A stretch of 64,000 nucleotides of DNA from Tanypteryx hageni (GCA_028673005.1 CM054118.1:91674858-91738857), one strand, 5' to 3'. Positions 50,601 to 58,825 are shown, numbered from the stretch's first letter. The notes: generated by a model not told the origin, from the letters alone. A program made the numbers and translations.

Positions 50601-53171
50601 GTTTCAATAGATTTCAGCCATTGAGTGATTTCACGAAGTTAGTATTTGAACGCTTTAAGGCATTTTATTTTTTAAAGCAGTACTTCTTATGCATAACGTG
50701 CACTAGTATGTCTTATGTATAACGCGCACTAAATAATTCAGAAAATTTGACAAAAAAACCTTGTATAATGCGCGCGTTATACTTGGGAATTTAGGGTATT
50801 AAACGTGGAAAAATATATAAATATGTATGTAAATTTGGGCCATAAATGGTTATTGCTTTTAGGATAACATAGAAAGGGGTTTCAAATCAAATACAGTCAA
50901 TCCTTGACTAACCTTGATCCGCACTTACAGCAGTCATCATTTACCACCCATGTTATTACTTATGACAGTCGGACCCGGTGATACAGCACCTACATAAATG
51001 ATATTGCGTGATTTAATACATCACAATAGAAACCAGGGACAGTATCACATGTGGCGAAATTTATTTATTTTCATGGAAAAACTTTTATTTGATGTCGAAG
51101 CTGAAATGCGTGTTTTATAGCCATCCCAATATTTTTTAAAGTGTCCATGATGGTCAGGGGCATCGAGAGCTAATGCAGGCCCCAGTGCAAAGTGTACCTA
51201 TGACAAGACCCCTTGTGTGTGTACGTATGTGTTTGTGTGCACATGTGTGTCCGCATGTAGATATGAGGGTTAAAAAGCAACAAGTCATTTCTGAAAAAAT
51301 TGACTATATTTATTGAAAAAATAACGTGTTAATCTTAAATAACCAAAACAATTTGATGAATATAACAATAATGAAACAAATACAACGTATATGATTAAAT
51401 ACAGTATTTAACTTATGAGTAATTATCAATTAAAATATTATTGCTTAAATAAATATAACCCAGGATATAAATAAATAGCTAGCAATTACTTACCTTTATT
51501 GTTAATCCCAATTAAACGTCTTGAAAATATAAGTCCATATAATTTATGCTGGTTGCACTAAAATATTGAATACATACATAGTACATATTTATACCATATA
51601 AATGGCCATGATAAATGGATGTTAACACCAGGAATACTAGGAAACCACTGCGCTCTCTATTTTTGGCACCTCTAATTATTGTTAACGTCTTTCTCCGCAC
51701 AACCACTTTGTCAACAATACAAGTATACAACGTACCGGTATACTTGGCCGGGCCCGGTTACTGCAGACCCCTTCCATCCCCCCCTCTCATCGGGCCTGAT
51801 GGTGGCGCTTGCATGCGTCTGTGTTCGATGGGAATTTTGTGGGCATTCTAACTCAAAAGCTATTAATCCCCTTCCTCCTTCGTGGCACTGCTGTTCATGG
51901 TGAATTTGAGGTCCCTTTATCGTCCACCTTTTCATCACTGCTCTTCTTAATTTCCTAAGCGCCAACACCTCCTTTGGCACATTTGCAATGAGAAGAAGAA
52001 GAGGGCAGTTAAACAAATTTTCCTGGATGCATTCTTCAAAAGGCCATCAACTCGCCCCATGTCTCCCCAAAAGTAATCTCCACCTATTTAATGGCAAATA
52101 CGTATTTGTTACGAAGAACCTTTAATGTTATTGTGTTCTTAATATGTGATTGGTAATTGAATAAACATGCTCTTTTTGTTCATCTCTGGAAAATTAGTAT
52201 TTCTTTATCCTTATTCAGGAATGTAACCTCCCATTATATCATTGTTTATATGGTAAAATCACTTACGACTTACATCATTTTGACTTATGGCACCTTTTCT
52301 AGGAATGTAACCTGACATAAGTCCGAGGACTGTCTGTATAAGCATTTAAAAAGGAATTTCTGCATCAATTGCCATTAAACAATTCTTATCATAGTTTATC
52401 ACCATCATTTTGTCTAAGTATAATTTCCACTTGCCGAGTATTTGATAAAATAATATCAGTTGTGTTAAATGTCTTGGGTTTAATTTTATTACGGTAAGTA
52501 ATTTGAACAGATTGTACTTTGATTGTAAATTGTTTTTTAAAATGTTGAACTTCATATTTTTGATGGAGCTTGACTATTATACTTTTCTAATTGATGTGCT
52601 TTCATTATGTATTAAAATTAATTTGTTCATTGATGCAAAATATGTTTTTTGAAAATTTTGGACTTGAACTTTTTTTTCAATTTACCCATGGTTTCTTGTC
52701 TAGCACTCATTATTAAGTTGAGTTTCTAGATTTTTGTTGTGTAATTTTTTCTGAATTACTAAACGTTTTTATTAGAAAATAATGTTAGTTATTGCAGTGC
52801 ATTGGCATTTGTATTATGATCTCATTGGGTGTTTGTTTTCAGTCATTTATTACTTATTGCTGCAATAACACTGCTTTGATGGCTATTGAGGTATGTTTGA
52901 ATGTACTATTTTTATTTTTTCCAGAGGAGTGAATGTTGCTCAGTTTGTGCCGAGTGATGAACAACGCCAGGTTGTTATGCTTCTTCCTGGTGGCTCTATG
53001 GGGGAACATCAAATGGTAACTGTTACCGTGCCAGCTAATGAAATAGACTCCAATGTGCCTGTTGTCTCTACTCCTGAAAGTACACCTCGCCAAGTTGCTA
53101 GGTTCACTCCCAAAAATAAGTTTGTTTCTCCTGCTTCTGGAACAGTTTTGAATACTGGGCACAAGAGGTAA
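26378..53171 (+). CDS. Uncharacterised Gln/Ser/Thr-rich protein, three-exon model
   Basis: Joining 26378-26646, 37618-38523 and 52925-53171 gives 1422 nt, 473 residues and a TAA. All junctions are phase 2 and GT/AG. I do not recognise the protein. Features: an N-terminal block MAQYFQISFDQLKQLFPDLP likely to fold; a long polar Ser/Thr/Gln-rich part; an acidic stretch at about 179-213; an Arg-Gly/Arg-Ser patch at about 308-332 (GWGRGG, SRGRRGSRRGS); then hydrophobic strands VIVLDQ, VQFIV and, in exon 3, RQVVMLLPGG. No signal peptide, membrane segment or zinc finger is visible. This composition fits a nuclear, transcription-related or RNA-associated protein, which is inference. If GTAAAT at 53168 is a donor, the gene continues beyond it, since all known junctions are phase 2 and this would be too. 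Confidence 0.65.
26647..27570. other. Gene 2 intron 1, first part
   Basis: AT-rich intron with no recognisable element. Confidence 0.4.
27571..28304. mobile_element. Tigger-type MITE
   Basis: Ends CAGCCATACCTCGCTTTGCG and CAAAACGAGGTATGGCTG are inverted copies flanked by TA at 27569-27570 and 28305-28306. No transposase is readable. The ATACCTCG-type end is shared in style with 7405-8788 and a lone end at 32501. Confidence 0.85.
28305..30691. other. Gene 2 intron 1, second part, with a tight hairpin
   Basis: At 28937-28987 an almost perfect hairpin, AAGACAATATGCCTTGGGGA on the left arm, has two mismatches in about 25 bp and a one-base loop. Otherwise this is AT-rich intron without supported genes; short open frames at 28493, 29983 and 30602 look random. 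Confidence 0.5.
30692..31349 (+). mobile_element. Tigger/pogo-derived MITE retaining a transposase fragment
   Basis: Ends CCATATTGTCCCGAATATAA and TTATATTCAGGACAATATGG are inverted copies with TA on both sides (30690-30691, 31350-31351). Around 31150-31250 the + strand reads NRKRMPKEKLPSGVILWMNE, then EIVLDWLNVVWG. This is the MPKEKFPxGVxVxxNEKGW..LDWLxxVWG block of pogo/Tigger DDE transposases. The rest of the gene is lost. Confidence 0.85.
31350..32500 (-). pseudogene. Non-LTR retrotransposon reverse transcriptase remnant
   Basis: The longest open part on the complement (31864-32277) reads DQFGFWKDHGTRDAIGVMRT, NQELFMRFVDFEKAF and LMEVLRKIGVDWRARHLIRN. These match RT motifs QxGFRxGxGTRDAI..., the catalytic-palm F(V)DxEKAFD and the following GVD helix. 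Complement frames further down (31350-31860) still show LVNSEKGLQ- and MLYGCKAW-like segments. The gene is broken by many shifts. The clade is not determined; it resembles the CR1/jockey/RTE-type Pol of arthropods. Confidence 0.8.
32501..33206. other. Intron sequence with a lone Tigger-type end
   Basis: ACAGGCATACCTCGGTTAGC at about 32500 looks like the left inverted repeat of an ATACCTCG-type Tigger MITE; no right end was found. The remainder is plain AT-rich sequence. Confidence 0.4.
33207..34815. mobile_element. Tigger-type MITE interrupted by another MITE
   Basis: Left end CAGTAAAATGTCGGTGTAAC and right end TTATACTAGCATTTCACTA are imperfect inverted copies. Internal repeats of the 'taacgaa' kind occur near both ends. 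The middle is interrupted by a younger MITE at 33694-34411. Confidence 0.7.
33694..34411. mobile_element. Nested TA-target MITE
   Basis: Ends CAGCCTTCCCTCATTATACA and TAAAATGAGGGAAGGCTT are inverted copies flanked by TA at 33692-33693 and 34412-34413. Subterminal inverted words (AACTCATAAAACG / AAACTCATAAAATGG) occur on both sides. It is non-coding apart from chance frames. Confidence 0.85.
34816..37617. other. Gene 2 intron 1, last part
   Basis: AT-rich intron. Words at 35045-35150 (GTATAGTATGCACCC, CACCATGTATAATTTGCACC) and 35585-35665 (ATATATAAAATTCACCC) suggest a decayed Tigger MITE, but its borders are not definable. TTAACCCTTTTCTATCATGG at 37261 resembles a piggyBac-type end. No gene is supported. 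Confidence 0.4.
37618..38523 (+). CDS. Gene 2, second coding exon (long)
   Basis: A pyrimidine-rich acceptor ending ATCTTTCAG (AG at 37616-37617) and a consensus donor GTGAGT at 38524 bound 906 nt without a stop. This length is far above chance for the local base composition and is the strongest evidence that gene 2 is real. It holds the acidic stretch and the Arg-rich patch. Confidence 0.85.
38524..39494. other. Gene 2 intron 2, first part
   Basis: AT-rich intron. CCATATTTCCCCACACATAAG at 39103 resembles a Tigger left end, possibly paired with GTGCATTTTATACGAAG near 39770, but the pairing is poor. The SINE at 39495 lies between them. Confidence 0.4.
39495..39745 (+). repeat. tRNA-derived SINE
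   Basis: A good polymerase III A box, TAGCTTAGTTG (about 39508), is followed at tRNA-like spacing by a B box, GGGACCGATTCCC. A body of about 170 bp follows. The intact promoter boxes make this the clearer of the two SINEs. It is of a different family from the one at 15449. Confidence 0.75.
39835..40162. mobile_element. hAT MITE of the GGCCCGC family, perfect target duplication
   Basis: Ends CAGGGGTCGGCAACCTA and AGGTTGCCGACCCCTG are nearly perfect inverted copies; the octamer GCCTAAAC flanks both sides (39827-39834, 40163-40170). Internal GCGGCCCGC words relate it to 504-795. It is the best-preserved copy of the family here. Confidence 0.95.
40171..41377. other. Intron sequence with a GTTACGTAAC-rich cluster
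   Basis: Between about 40706 and 40830 the word GTTAC/GTAAC occurs about a dozen times, including two palindromic TTACGTAA sites at 40768-40775 and 40804-40811. TTACGTAA is the consensus of PAR/E4BP4-type bZIP factors (Vrille and Pdp1 in insects). No gene is seen nearby in this stretch. Confidence 0.5.
41378..42600 (-). pseudogene. piggyBac transposase pseudogene fragment
   Basis: On the complement, 42568-42203 reads NPVDYFRIMFNKHITNIVKC, then ELEIEYLIGLLFYLGSID. Immediately after, 42200-42018 reads FYASMNYQRFKNSRT, DKLVAIRGIFELFVWMFQEC. These are the consecutive N-terminal and early catalytic blocks of piggyBac-type (DDE_Tnp_1_7) transposases, in which FxxxMxxxRFxxL and DKLxxIRxxFDxF are hallmarks. 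A frame change separates the two. The rest toward 41378 is unclear. The catalytic DDD is not intact. Confidence 0.8.
42601..43000. other. AT-rich intron, no recognised element
   Basis: It probably contains the upstream end of the piggyBac relic, but no terminal repeat is visible. Confidence 0.35.
43001..43291. mobile_element. hAT MITE of the GGCCCGC family
   Basis: Ends CAGTGGTGCCCAAAC and GAAAACCACTG are inverted; the 8-bp flanks CTTGAGCG and CTCTAGCG agree at 6 of 8. Internal CCGGCCCGCC and GTGGCCCACC words match the family at 504-795. Confidence 0.8.
43300..43925 (-). pseudogene. Tigger/pogo transposase pseudogene fragment
   Basis: The complement reads GISAQKLCEGYGVGSSTVNN at about 43790-43860, the helix-turn-helix start of Tigger proteins. 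Further on (43470-43590) it reads ILLNCANADGTRKCKLTIIG, KSAHPRAF, the xxLLCANATGxxKLKLxVIGKSxxPRAF block of the DDE domain. Stops and shifts lie between. The gene is incomplete and opposite in strand to the host gene. Confidence 0.8.
43926..44540. other. Intron sequence between Tigger and hAT relics
   Basis: AT-rich, nothing recognised; positions 44533-44540 (AACTACAA) are the target duplication of the next element. Confidence 0.4.
44541..46173 (-). mobile_element. hAT transposon with transposase pieces
   Basis: Ends TAGGGTGACCAGATGT and ACGTCTGGTCACCCTA are inverted copies, flanked by AACTACAA (44533-44540) and AACTACGA (46174-46181). Subterminal words ACCGGGACAA recur several times near both ends, a normal feature of transposase binding in hAT elements. 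The transposase runs on the complement strand. Confidence 0.9.
44790..45950 (-). pseudogene. hAT transposase pseudogene
   Basis: Complement-strand blocks in order: ASELAIAYHIIKHHHSFHSA, then KEIFSDSEIASKYS near 45740-45870 (N-terminal part of KRAB-A/ZNF862-like hAT proteins); YLEKWVDPFHKFKFMKWMLL (45209-45439); FQIDENLLLSQFSLLKIF (45010-45216); and IPAHNGNVERIFSEINVQWS (44790-45026), the C-terminal dimerisation motif. The central catalytic part is deleted and frames differ, so it is inactive. Confidence 0.85.
46182..47964. other. Gene 2 intron 2, featureless stretch with TG repeats
   Basis: AT-rich intron; a (TG)n run lies at about 46940-46965. No gene or bordered element is seen. Confidence 0.4.
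47965..48698. mobile_element. Tigger-type MITE
   Basis: Ends CAGTGAAATCCCGATTTAAG and CTTAAATAGAGTTTTGCTG are inverted copies, with TA at 47963-47964 and 48699-48700. The style matches Tigger TIRs (CAGT..AAxCCCGxTTxA). It is non-coding. Confidence 0.75.
48767..50796 (+). mobile_element. pogo/Tigger-family transposon, 2.0 kb, near-full length
   Basis: The outer 25 bp of each end are identical inverted copies beginning CCCTAAATTCCCAAGTATAA; TA flanks both sides (48765-48766, 50797-50798). Several subterminal copies of the word ATAACGCGCAC / ATAACGTGCA lie within 140 bp of both ends in mirrored order. It encodes a degraded DDD transposase. The perfect outer TIRs indicate a relatively recent copy. 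Confidence 0.95.
49350..50280 (+). pseudogene. pogo/Tigger transposase with frameshift and stop
   Basis: The readable order is: MAREINIDNFKGSNCWCYRF (CENP-B-type HTH), LPEDWQVKVEVFN, a frame change near 49555 around SFDMPSK where the first catalytic Asp would lie, then KCCFTVVLTVMTDGEKLPPM, VIFKCKTIPKEEFSKG, KGWMN, an in-frame TGA near 49802, SLLVLDSARPHVANDS (second Asp), LTKKLQPLDISVNRSFK (third Asp) and KWIVESWADV. The order and motifs are those of pogo/Tigger DDE proteins. The N-terminal part of the HTH seems missing upstream of 49350. The damage is modest: about one shift and one stop. Confidence 0.9.
50894..52336. mobile_element. Tigger-type element, possibly with a nested hAT relic
   Basis: Ends CAGTCAATCCTTGACTAACC and AAGTCCGAGGACTGTCTG are imperfect inverted copies; TA at 50892-50893 and 52337-52338. 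Within it, CAGGGGCATCGAGAGC (51155) and CATCGGGCCTG (51790-51800) could be ends of an hAT-like insertion, without a clean 8-bp duplication. A GTGTGTGTACG-rich microsatellite lies at 51213-51260. Confidence 0.6.
52339..52924. other. Gene 2 intron 2, last part
   Basis: AT-rich intron ending in the strong acceptor of the third exon. Nothing else is recognised. Confidence 0.5.
52925..53171 (+). CDS. Gene 2, third coding exon (terminal or internal)
   Basis: A strong acceptor (TATTTTTTCCAG) ends at 52924. It encodes GVNVAQFVPSDEQRQVVML, then GEHQMVTVTVPANEID and a basic Pro/Thr-rich tail STPRQVARFTPKNKF. Either it ends at TAA 53169-53171 after GHKR, or it is spliced at AG|GTAAAT (53168). A Penelope-like element begins only 121 bp downstream. 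Confidence 0.75.
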
Positions 53172-53469
53172 ATTTATATTTGACATTTTAAATAAGAATA
53201 AAAAAATTATTCTCAAGTTTTTGGTTACCTTGAATTAGGATTTTCTTTATTGCAAGAATTCTTATCAAAATCTTTATAAATAGTTTGTCATGTTTTTTAG
53301 TGGAGGTTTCCACAGTGGAAAGCATTGTTGGAAGGTGTTCTCAGGAGAAGCTGTGTAGTGAGCATTTTGACTTGACGTTTTGCCCACATTACAGTGGGCT
53401 TCTTCAGGAGTGAAGTAAATCTGTCTTGTTGCCATCCTTATATACCAGTGGTCCTTTCACCTCCAATTG

Positions 53470-53940
53470 AAGATAAACTCCACTACAGGGAGGACACTCA
53501 CAGGAAGACGAGAAGATTAGAATATCTTCAAAAGAAGAAGTGCCAACTGCTCTTGTCTCTTGCCTTTCTCCAATGCTGCAGGGACTTGGATACAACTCCC
53601 ACCTGTGTCACAATCAAAGATCATATCAAGACAATGAAGGCCAAGAAGATCCTTCACCATGCCAGCTAGACTCTCCTAAGAGAATGTATTCAATTCACCC
53701 GACACTCTCCTACAATCCACAGAAGAGTTATCCAGTATCCACTTGGAGCTATTACGGACCATGACATGAGAGGACTGAGACCTGATAGATCTCATTACAA
53801 CTTCATTGTCCACCAACACGTTTCACTCGATGACAATCAAACAGATTAAGAAGTTTGTGAATCTAAGAGGAATGCAACAGATCAAGTCGTCGCTCGGCTA
53901 TCCAATAGTGGTTTAAAACCTTACCAAAATTACTCGGTGT
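53470..53940 (+). pseudogene. Penelope-like ORF, N-terminal part
   Basis: The + strand reads RRLEYLQKKKCQLLLSLAFL, QCCRDLDTTPTCVTIKDHIK, TMKAKKILHHAS and, in other frames, RERIQ-like and TFHSMTIKQIKKFVNL pieces. This conserved 'CQL..L.FL..C...D..P' region precedes the reverse transcriptase in Penelope-like proteins of arthropods, as I recall. Several shifts break it. Confidence 0.65.
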
Positions 53941-55819
53941 GAAGTGGCCAAAGACTACTACCCCTACGGAAAGACTGGAAACTTAATGCTATGAATTGAT
54001 TCTCAGGTTTTCACCTAATGCGATACATAGGTGAACCAGGAAAACTTGGAACTACATGTTCACGATGGCTCACGCTATCGTGACGTAACCATGTGATATC
54101 CTTCACCCCCTTCCCCTCCCGTTTTACTACGATAATCGTAACAAATACTATAAATTAGATGGATAGAAGAATTTGACTTAAATGAAAGAATGTTGAATTG
54201 CATTTAATAAATCAAATTTATTGGCATATATCACACATTGCGAGAGTACAAAGTCATTATCAAACCACAAAAGAGTGAGGTATTCGTACATAAATACAAA
54301 ACACACATAAATACAACACATACAAAAATGAATAATTGTAACCAACTTTTATAACATTTATACATACCTTTCATGCATATAAACATATTCAGGGAAACTC
54401 ACACGAATGACGGGAAACGTTGAACTTGCACGTTAAGAACAAATTAGTGGATCAACCGAAAATTCTTCATTCTTTTCGACTTTCTTCGGTGAAAATCCTG
54501 TGTTCGTACGGAAATCTTAAGTAATTTTAATATGCAAAACATGAGAATGCTGCACCCTTTCTTGTGCCATTTAAAGGGAAGATATGCTTATATAAAAGTT
54601 GGCGAAAAAGCAAAAACAACAAGATAAACAGCTAAGAATAAGAAATTCAGTACTGGGGGATAACAGATCCATTACATGTATTACTCTTTGCATTACAGTT
54701 GTACACAGGCAACTAATATTAATATTTATTATTCTGTTGTCACAAATAATGATGTAAGTCATCAATCAAAATGCTAATTATATATTCCAAATAATGAATT
54801 TACACTTCACACATAGACACATTTTTACAGAAATACTAAAAGGATACACATATCATATCACATTGCACTACAAAATATTCACTTTGTTTATTTATAATTT
54901 ATTCTAAGCACAGTTGTATTTGCTAACCATCAGGTGTCCTTCGTCACAATTAGGCCATTTAAGATCTATATGTATTAATCAAACAACAAGGAAAACTTTT
55001 GATATGGAAATTTCAATTTCTAGATCGAATAACATATACCTACTTCTAAATACATTTTGAAACAAAGATAGAAGAATTATCATAACGTCAAGAAATACAA
55101 GCAAACACATAATGAGAAACAAGAAATAAACAAGGGAACAATCTCTGTAAATAAATCAAAATATTTAAAAACAAAGCATAATATACAAGAACCAAAATGA
55201 GACATCACTATGGTATACTTATTTCATTGTATTACAAGCACAATTTTATTCTCTGACATCTATTGCAGTTTAACTTCCAAAGAACTCACTATAATCTAAG
55301 AATAACCATGAGAAGTTTTAAATAGAAATTTCAGTTACTCAATCTAAAATTACGGCTTATTTTGTGAACAACTGACATGTACCATATTCAAATCCAGTGC
55401 TATGGATGGAACAGCTACATAGCTGAAGCAAGTGATGTTTTACACCTAAACTATCTTGTCAGAAAATTTTTCATATATATATATATATATATATATGCTG
55501 TTTTTAAGACTTACCTGGCTCTGTTGATTGGAGAACAGAACAAATTCACTCCGTCATGTCTTCTTAAACCACAGCCAGCCACTGCAAATTTGTCTCGTCT
55601 TAAAGACATATTGCTATATGTACAAGCCAGAATGCCTGAATCGTACTCAAGCAGCAATACAGCAACAGAAGATTTCTATGATTCAAAATGGCAGAAGTCA
55701 ACTGCATGCCCTGCTCAAGGTTCACCGCCATCCCGCCGTGAATATAGATTGCTGTGGCTGCAATTGCAGCGCTTCCCAGGAGAACAGACACCCATGCGAG
55801 CTATGTGTAAAACATGGGT

Positions 55820-57116
55820 CTCTATTCTCCCATGAGAGTTTCATACCCCTGGAAGCGGCCAACTCGGTCCTTGAAAAAGGACTCAAATTTGCCATGGCAC
55901 CAGAACGCATTCCCAAGGAGGAGATCATAACTGGAGTAGAAGCCACCATTCGGAACCTTCCAGTAGGCCAAGCAGAAGAGATACGACATGAAGTGGTATG
56001 AATTCTCTGGAAATCAAAGCCACTGAAACCCAACATTTCAACTGCTGAATGCCAGGCCATCAAAGACCTAAAGTCCAACAATTACATCCTTATCCTCCCA
56101 GCCGATAAGGGAAACGCCCCTGTATTAATAAGCAAAGGAGACTATGAAAGGAAAATGACATCACTACTAGATGACCAGTCATATATAATGCACAAACAAG
56201 ACCCGAATGCCAAGTCAAAAAGAAAATCAAGAGATCCTCCATTCCTGCCAAAGTATAGAGGAAGTTGTTTCCATCTGCCTCCATGACTCCTCAAATGTAT
56301 GGGTTGCCAAAAATCCAAAAAAAAGAGATTCCACTGAGACCAATAGTGAGCACCATTAGGTCTCCCACTTACAAACTGATCCAGTTCCTCACTCGCAACA
56401 TTCAGCCTTTCGTTAGCTGAATGGATTCCTTCATAAAAATCGGCACGTTTCATTGAGACTCTGAAAACTTGACCATCAAGGACAATGATATCTTAGTCAA
56501 TTTCAATGTTGTCTCCCTCTTTATGAAAGTTCCAGTAGCAGATTCCATCAATATTTTCCGAAAACTGACAAAAGGAGGATTATAGCCCTACTATCCTGAG
56601 CTGGCTGAATTCTGCCTCAAGAATAATTACTTCTTGGGGAACAGTGAACCATATGAACAAACCACTCTGGGTTCTCCCCTCTTGCCCATTATTGCCAACA
56701 TCTATATGGAGGAATTTGAAGAAGCGCTATCATCTTGCAACCTACGCCCCTCATGCTGGCTTTGATACATGGACGATACTTGTGTCATTTGGCCACACAG
56801 GAAGGGAAAGCTAGATGAATTTAACCAAGAGCTCAACTATGTTCATCCCGCCATCCAATTCAGCAAAGAAATTGAACAAGACCATTGCTTCCCGTTCCTG
56901 GATGTGCTGGTGAGGAAGAGACCAGATGGGATCCTTGACAATTCGATGTATCACAAAAAAACACACAACCAACAGATACCTGCATGTGGCCTCAGACCAC
57001 CACCCCCGACAGAAAGCCTCCATGATCAGGATGCTCAACTGCCATGCCAAAACCGATATCGAGAGAAACATCTACACCAAGCCTTAAAAAAAACATTTAT
57101 AAATTTTCATGCATGA
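55820..57116 (+). pseudogene. Penelope-like reverse transcriptase pseudogene
   Basis: Blocks in order: VLEKGLKFAMAPERIPKEEI and VEATIRNLP (55860-55990); SNNYILILPADKGNAPVLIS (56070-56140), the LPADKGxxxVxxx motif; PLRPIVSTIRSPTYKLIQFL (56330-56400); ILVNFNVVSLFMKVPV (56490-56540), palm motif A with Asp changed to Asn in LxxFDVxSLFTxxP; NNYFLGNSEPYEQTTLGSPL (56620-56680); YMDDT (56767-56781), the catalytic YxDD; and FSKEIEQDHCFPFLDVLVRK. At least five in-frame stops or shifts make it inactive. Confidence 0.85.
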
Positions 57117-57259
57117 TAAAGGCAATGAAGACCAATAAAAAAGATTGCATTTAACCAAAACCCACAGCATTTGCCATATTACCCTATATCTTGGGAACAA
57201 TGGATCAAATCGCCAAATTATTGTGAGAGGCTAATATTCTTATGTGCTTTGAGACGGTG

Positions 57260-57550
57260 AGAAAATTAAAAGAACATCTACCATCTGCAAAGGACCCACT
57301 TCCCCCACTGATGACAGGAGTCTACGAGGTGCCTTGCAGTTGCAGTAAGAGCTATGTGGGACAGATGGGAGGATCAATTCAATGCGGGAAAAAGGAGCAT
57401 AAGAGGGCATTGGAGAACAAGCAATGGAAAACATCGGCCGTTGCAGAACATTCCATATCCAGACCCGGCCACAAAATTGACCTCGATAACACCAGAGTTT
57501 TAGACAAAAAGGATTTCTATTTCTCACGCTTAATCAATGAAGCCATATAA
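57260..57550 (+). pseudogene. Penelope-like GIY-YIG endonuclease domain
   Basis: This segment stays open. GVYEVPCSCSKSYVGQ gives the GIY-YIG pair in GVY/YVG form with a Cys-x-Cys between them, followed by KKEHKRALENKQWKTSAVAE (the Arg-helix is degraded; RxxEH becomes KKEH) and HISRPGHKIDL with DKKDFYFSRLINEAI at the end, the usual E..HI..GH..D.......R..E. layout. The C-terminal position downstream of the RT is what defines canonical Penelope-like elements. Confidence 0.85.
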
Positions 57551-57849
57551 ATCGCTAAGCAAGCGTTATATTATAATCAAGATGATGGCTATCATCTTAG
57601 CCCTACATAGAAAAGATTCCTCGCACCCAATAACGTACCATCCGACTCAACGGACTCAATGGCTAGAGGTGATTGACTGAACAACAAAGCCAACAGCCAA
57701 AAAGTGAAAGGATCACTAATATATATGGATGGCAACAAGACATAGATTTACTTCATTCCTGAAGAAGCCCACCGAAAAGCAGGTGAAACATCAAGTCAAA
57801 ATGTTCACTATACAGCTTCTCCCGAGAATGCCTTCCAACAGTTTGTCAT

Positions 57850-58094
57850 TTTATTTGTTTGTATGTTTAGAGTTATGGAAAAACTTTATTTTCCCTTAGT
57901 TGCATGCTTTGAATGTAGGATAGGTATCCCTTGCTTAATGTCGTAGATGTATTCCTGGAAAACGCAACTTGATGTGAAGATATGTTAAGCGAGAAAAATG
58001 TCTCCATAAGAAATAACTAAAATTGTGGGAGGGTTCAACCCTGAAGCTATAGATCAAATAAAGATAAATTGGAAATACTACATGTATAAAAATA
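57850..58094. other. Short spacer with a lone Tigger-like end
   Basis: GGTATCCCTTGCTTAATGTC at about 57924 resembles a Tigger inverted repeat; no partner end was found, and it may have been cut by the next insertion. Confidence 0.4.
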
Positions 58095-58659
58095 CAGTAA
58101 TACCCCACTATAAGTCGGAGATGCATTCCTGAAAACTGTGACTTATAACAAAACAACATATAGCGAAACATATTTTCTTGTAAGAACAATGAGAAATGTG
58201 GGGGTTATGTTCCAGGTGGATATTTCGTAGTTATGAAATTATAATATTACTATTTTTATAAAATACACTGGAAAGGTGCATTTTGAAAATGAAGATAAAT
58301 AATAATAATAATAATGATGAAATTTCTGTAGCTAATATTAGTAAGTGAAATTGAAACTACTGCATAACATTGCTCACACATATTTGGTCATTTGATAGAA
58401 GGAGGGCCCAAAAGTTCTCAAAATGATTAAACATAATTAAATTAATTTATATAAATAATAATAAACATGAAATTAAAAGATGGATCGAGAGATTTTATTG
58501 TTATAGTAATAATTTATGTACCACAATTGTAATTTCTAAAATTTTGCTCTTAGCACTATACAAACAACGTGTATGCGAAGTGACGCATCTTATAATGAAA
58601 CATGTTCCTCAATTGATTGACGACGTATATGCGAAACAACGTATAGCAGGGTATTACTG
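58095..58659. mobile_element. TA-target MITE
   Basis: Ends CAGTAATACCCCACTATAAG and CGTATAGCAGGGTATTACTG are inverted copies flanked by TA at 58093-58094 and 58660-58661. Subterminal ACAACGTATA-type words are mirrored. It is non-coding. Confidence 0.85.
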
Positions 58660-58825
58660 TATAACGATAATTTAAACTTATTAAACTCAGGTGTGATGAT
58701 GGTATGGGACGACAAGGTCGGTTGGGGAGGTCAGGTTCCATGAAAGCTTAATGGGGTTCTGTGAGAGAATAAGAGAGAAATGATCGATATGTGTTGGTTC
58801 GAGTTCCAGGAAAATTATTTTAATT

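Larger units (their letters stand above)
53292..57839 (+). mobile_element. Penelope-like element with inverted terminal repeats and 10-bp target duplication
   Basis: The direct repeat AGTTTGTCAT lies at 53282-53291 and 57840-57849. Terminal repeats at 53326-53460 and 57704-57840 are inverted copies of about 135 bp (TTGGAAGG..TTCTC..GAGAAGCTGT; GGGCTTCTTCAGGA). A 34-bp extension lies outside the left repeat. Between them are an N-terminal coding part, a reverse transcriptase and a GIY-YIG endonuclease, all + strand. Penelope-like elements typically have such pseudo-terminal repeats in direct or inverted arrangement and variable target duplications. AT-rich DNA of about 54100-55500 interrupts the coding part and carries an (AT)n tract at 55473-55497. 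Confidence 0.85.

Noticed and set aside
51155..51800. A nested hAT element within 50894-52336
   Set aside because: The possible ends are only partly inverted and no acceptable 8-bp target duplication could be placed.
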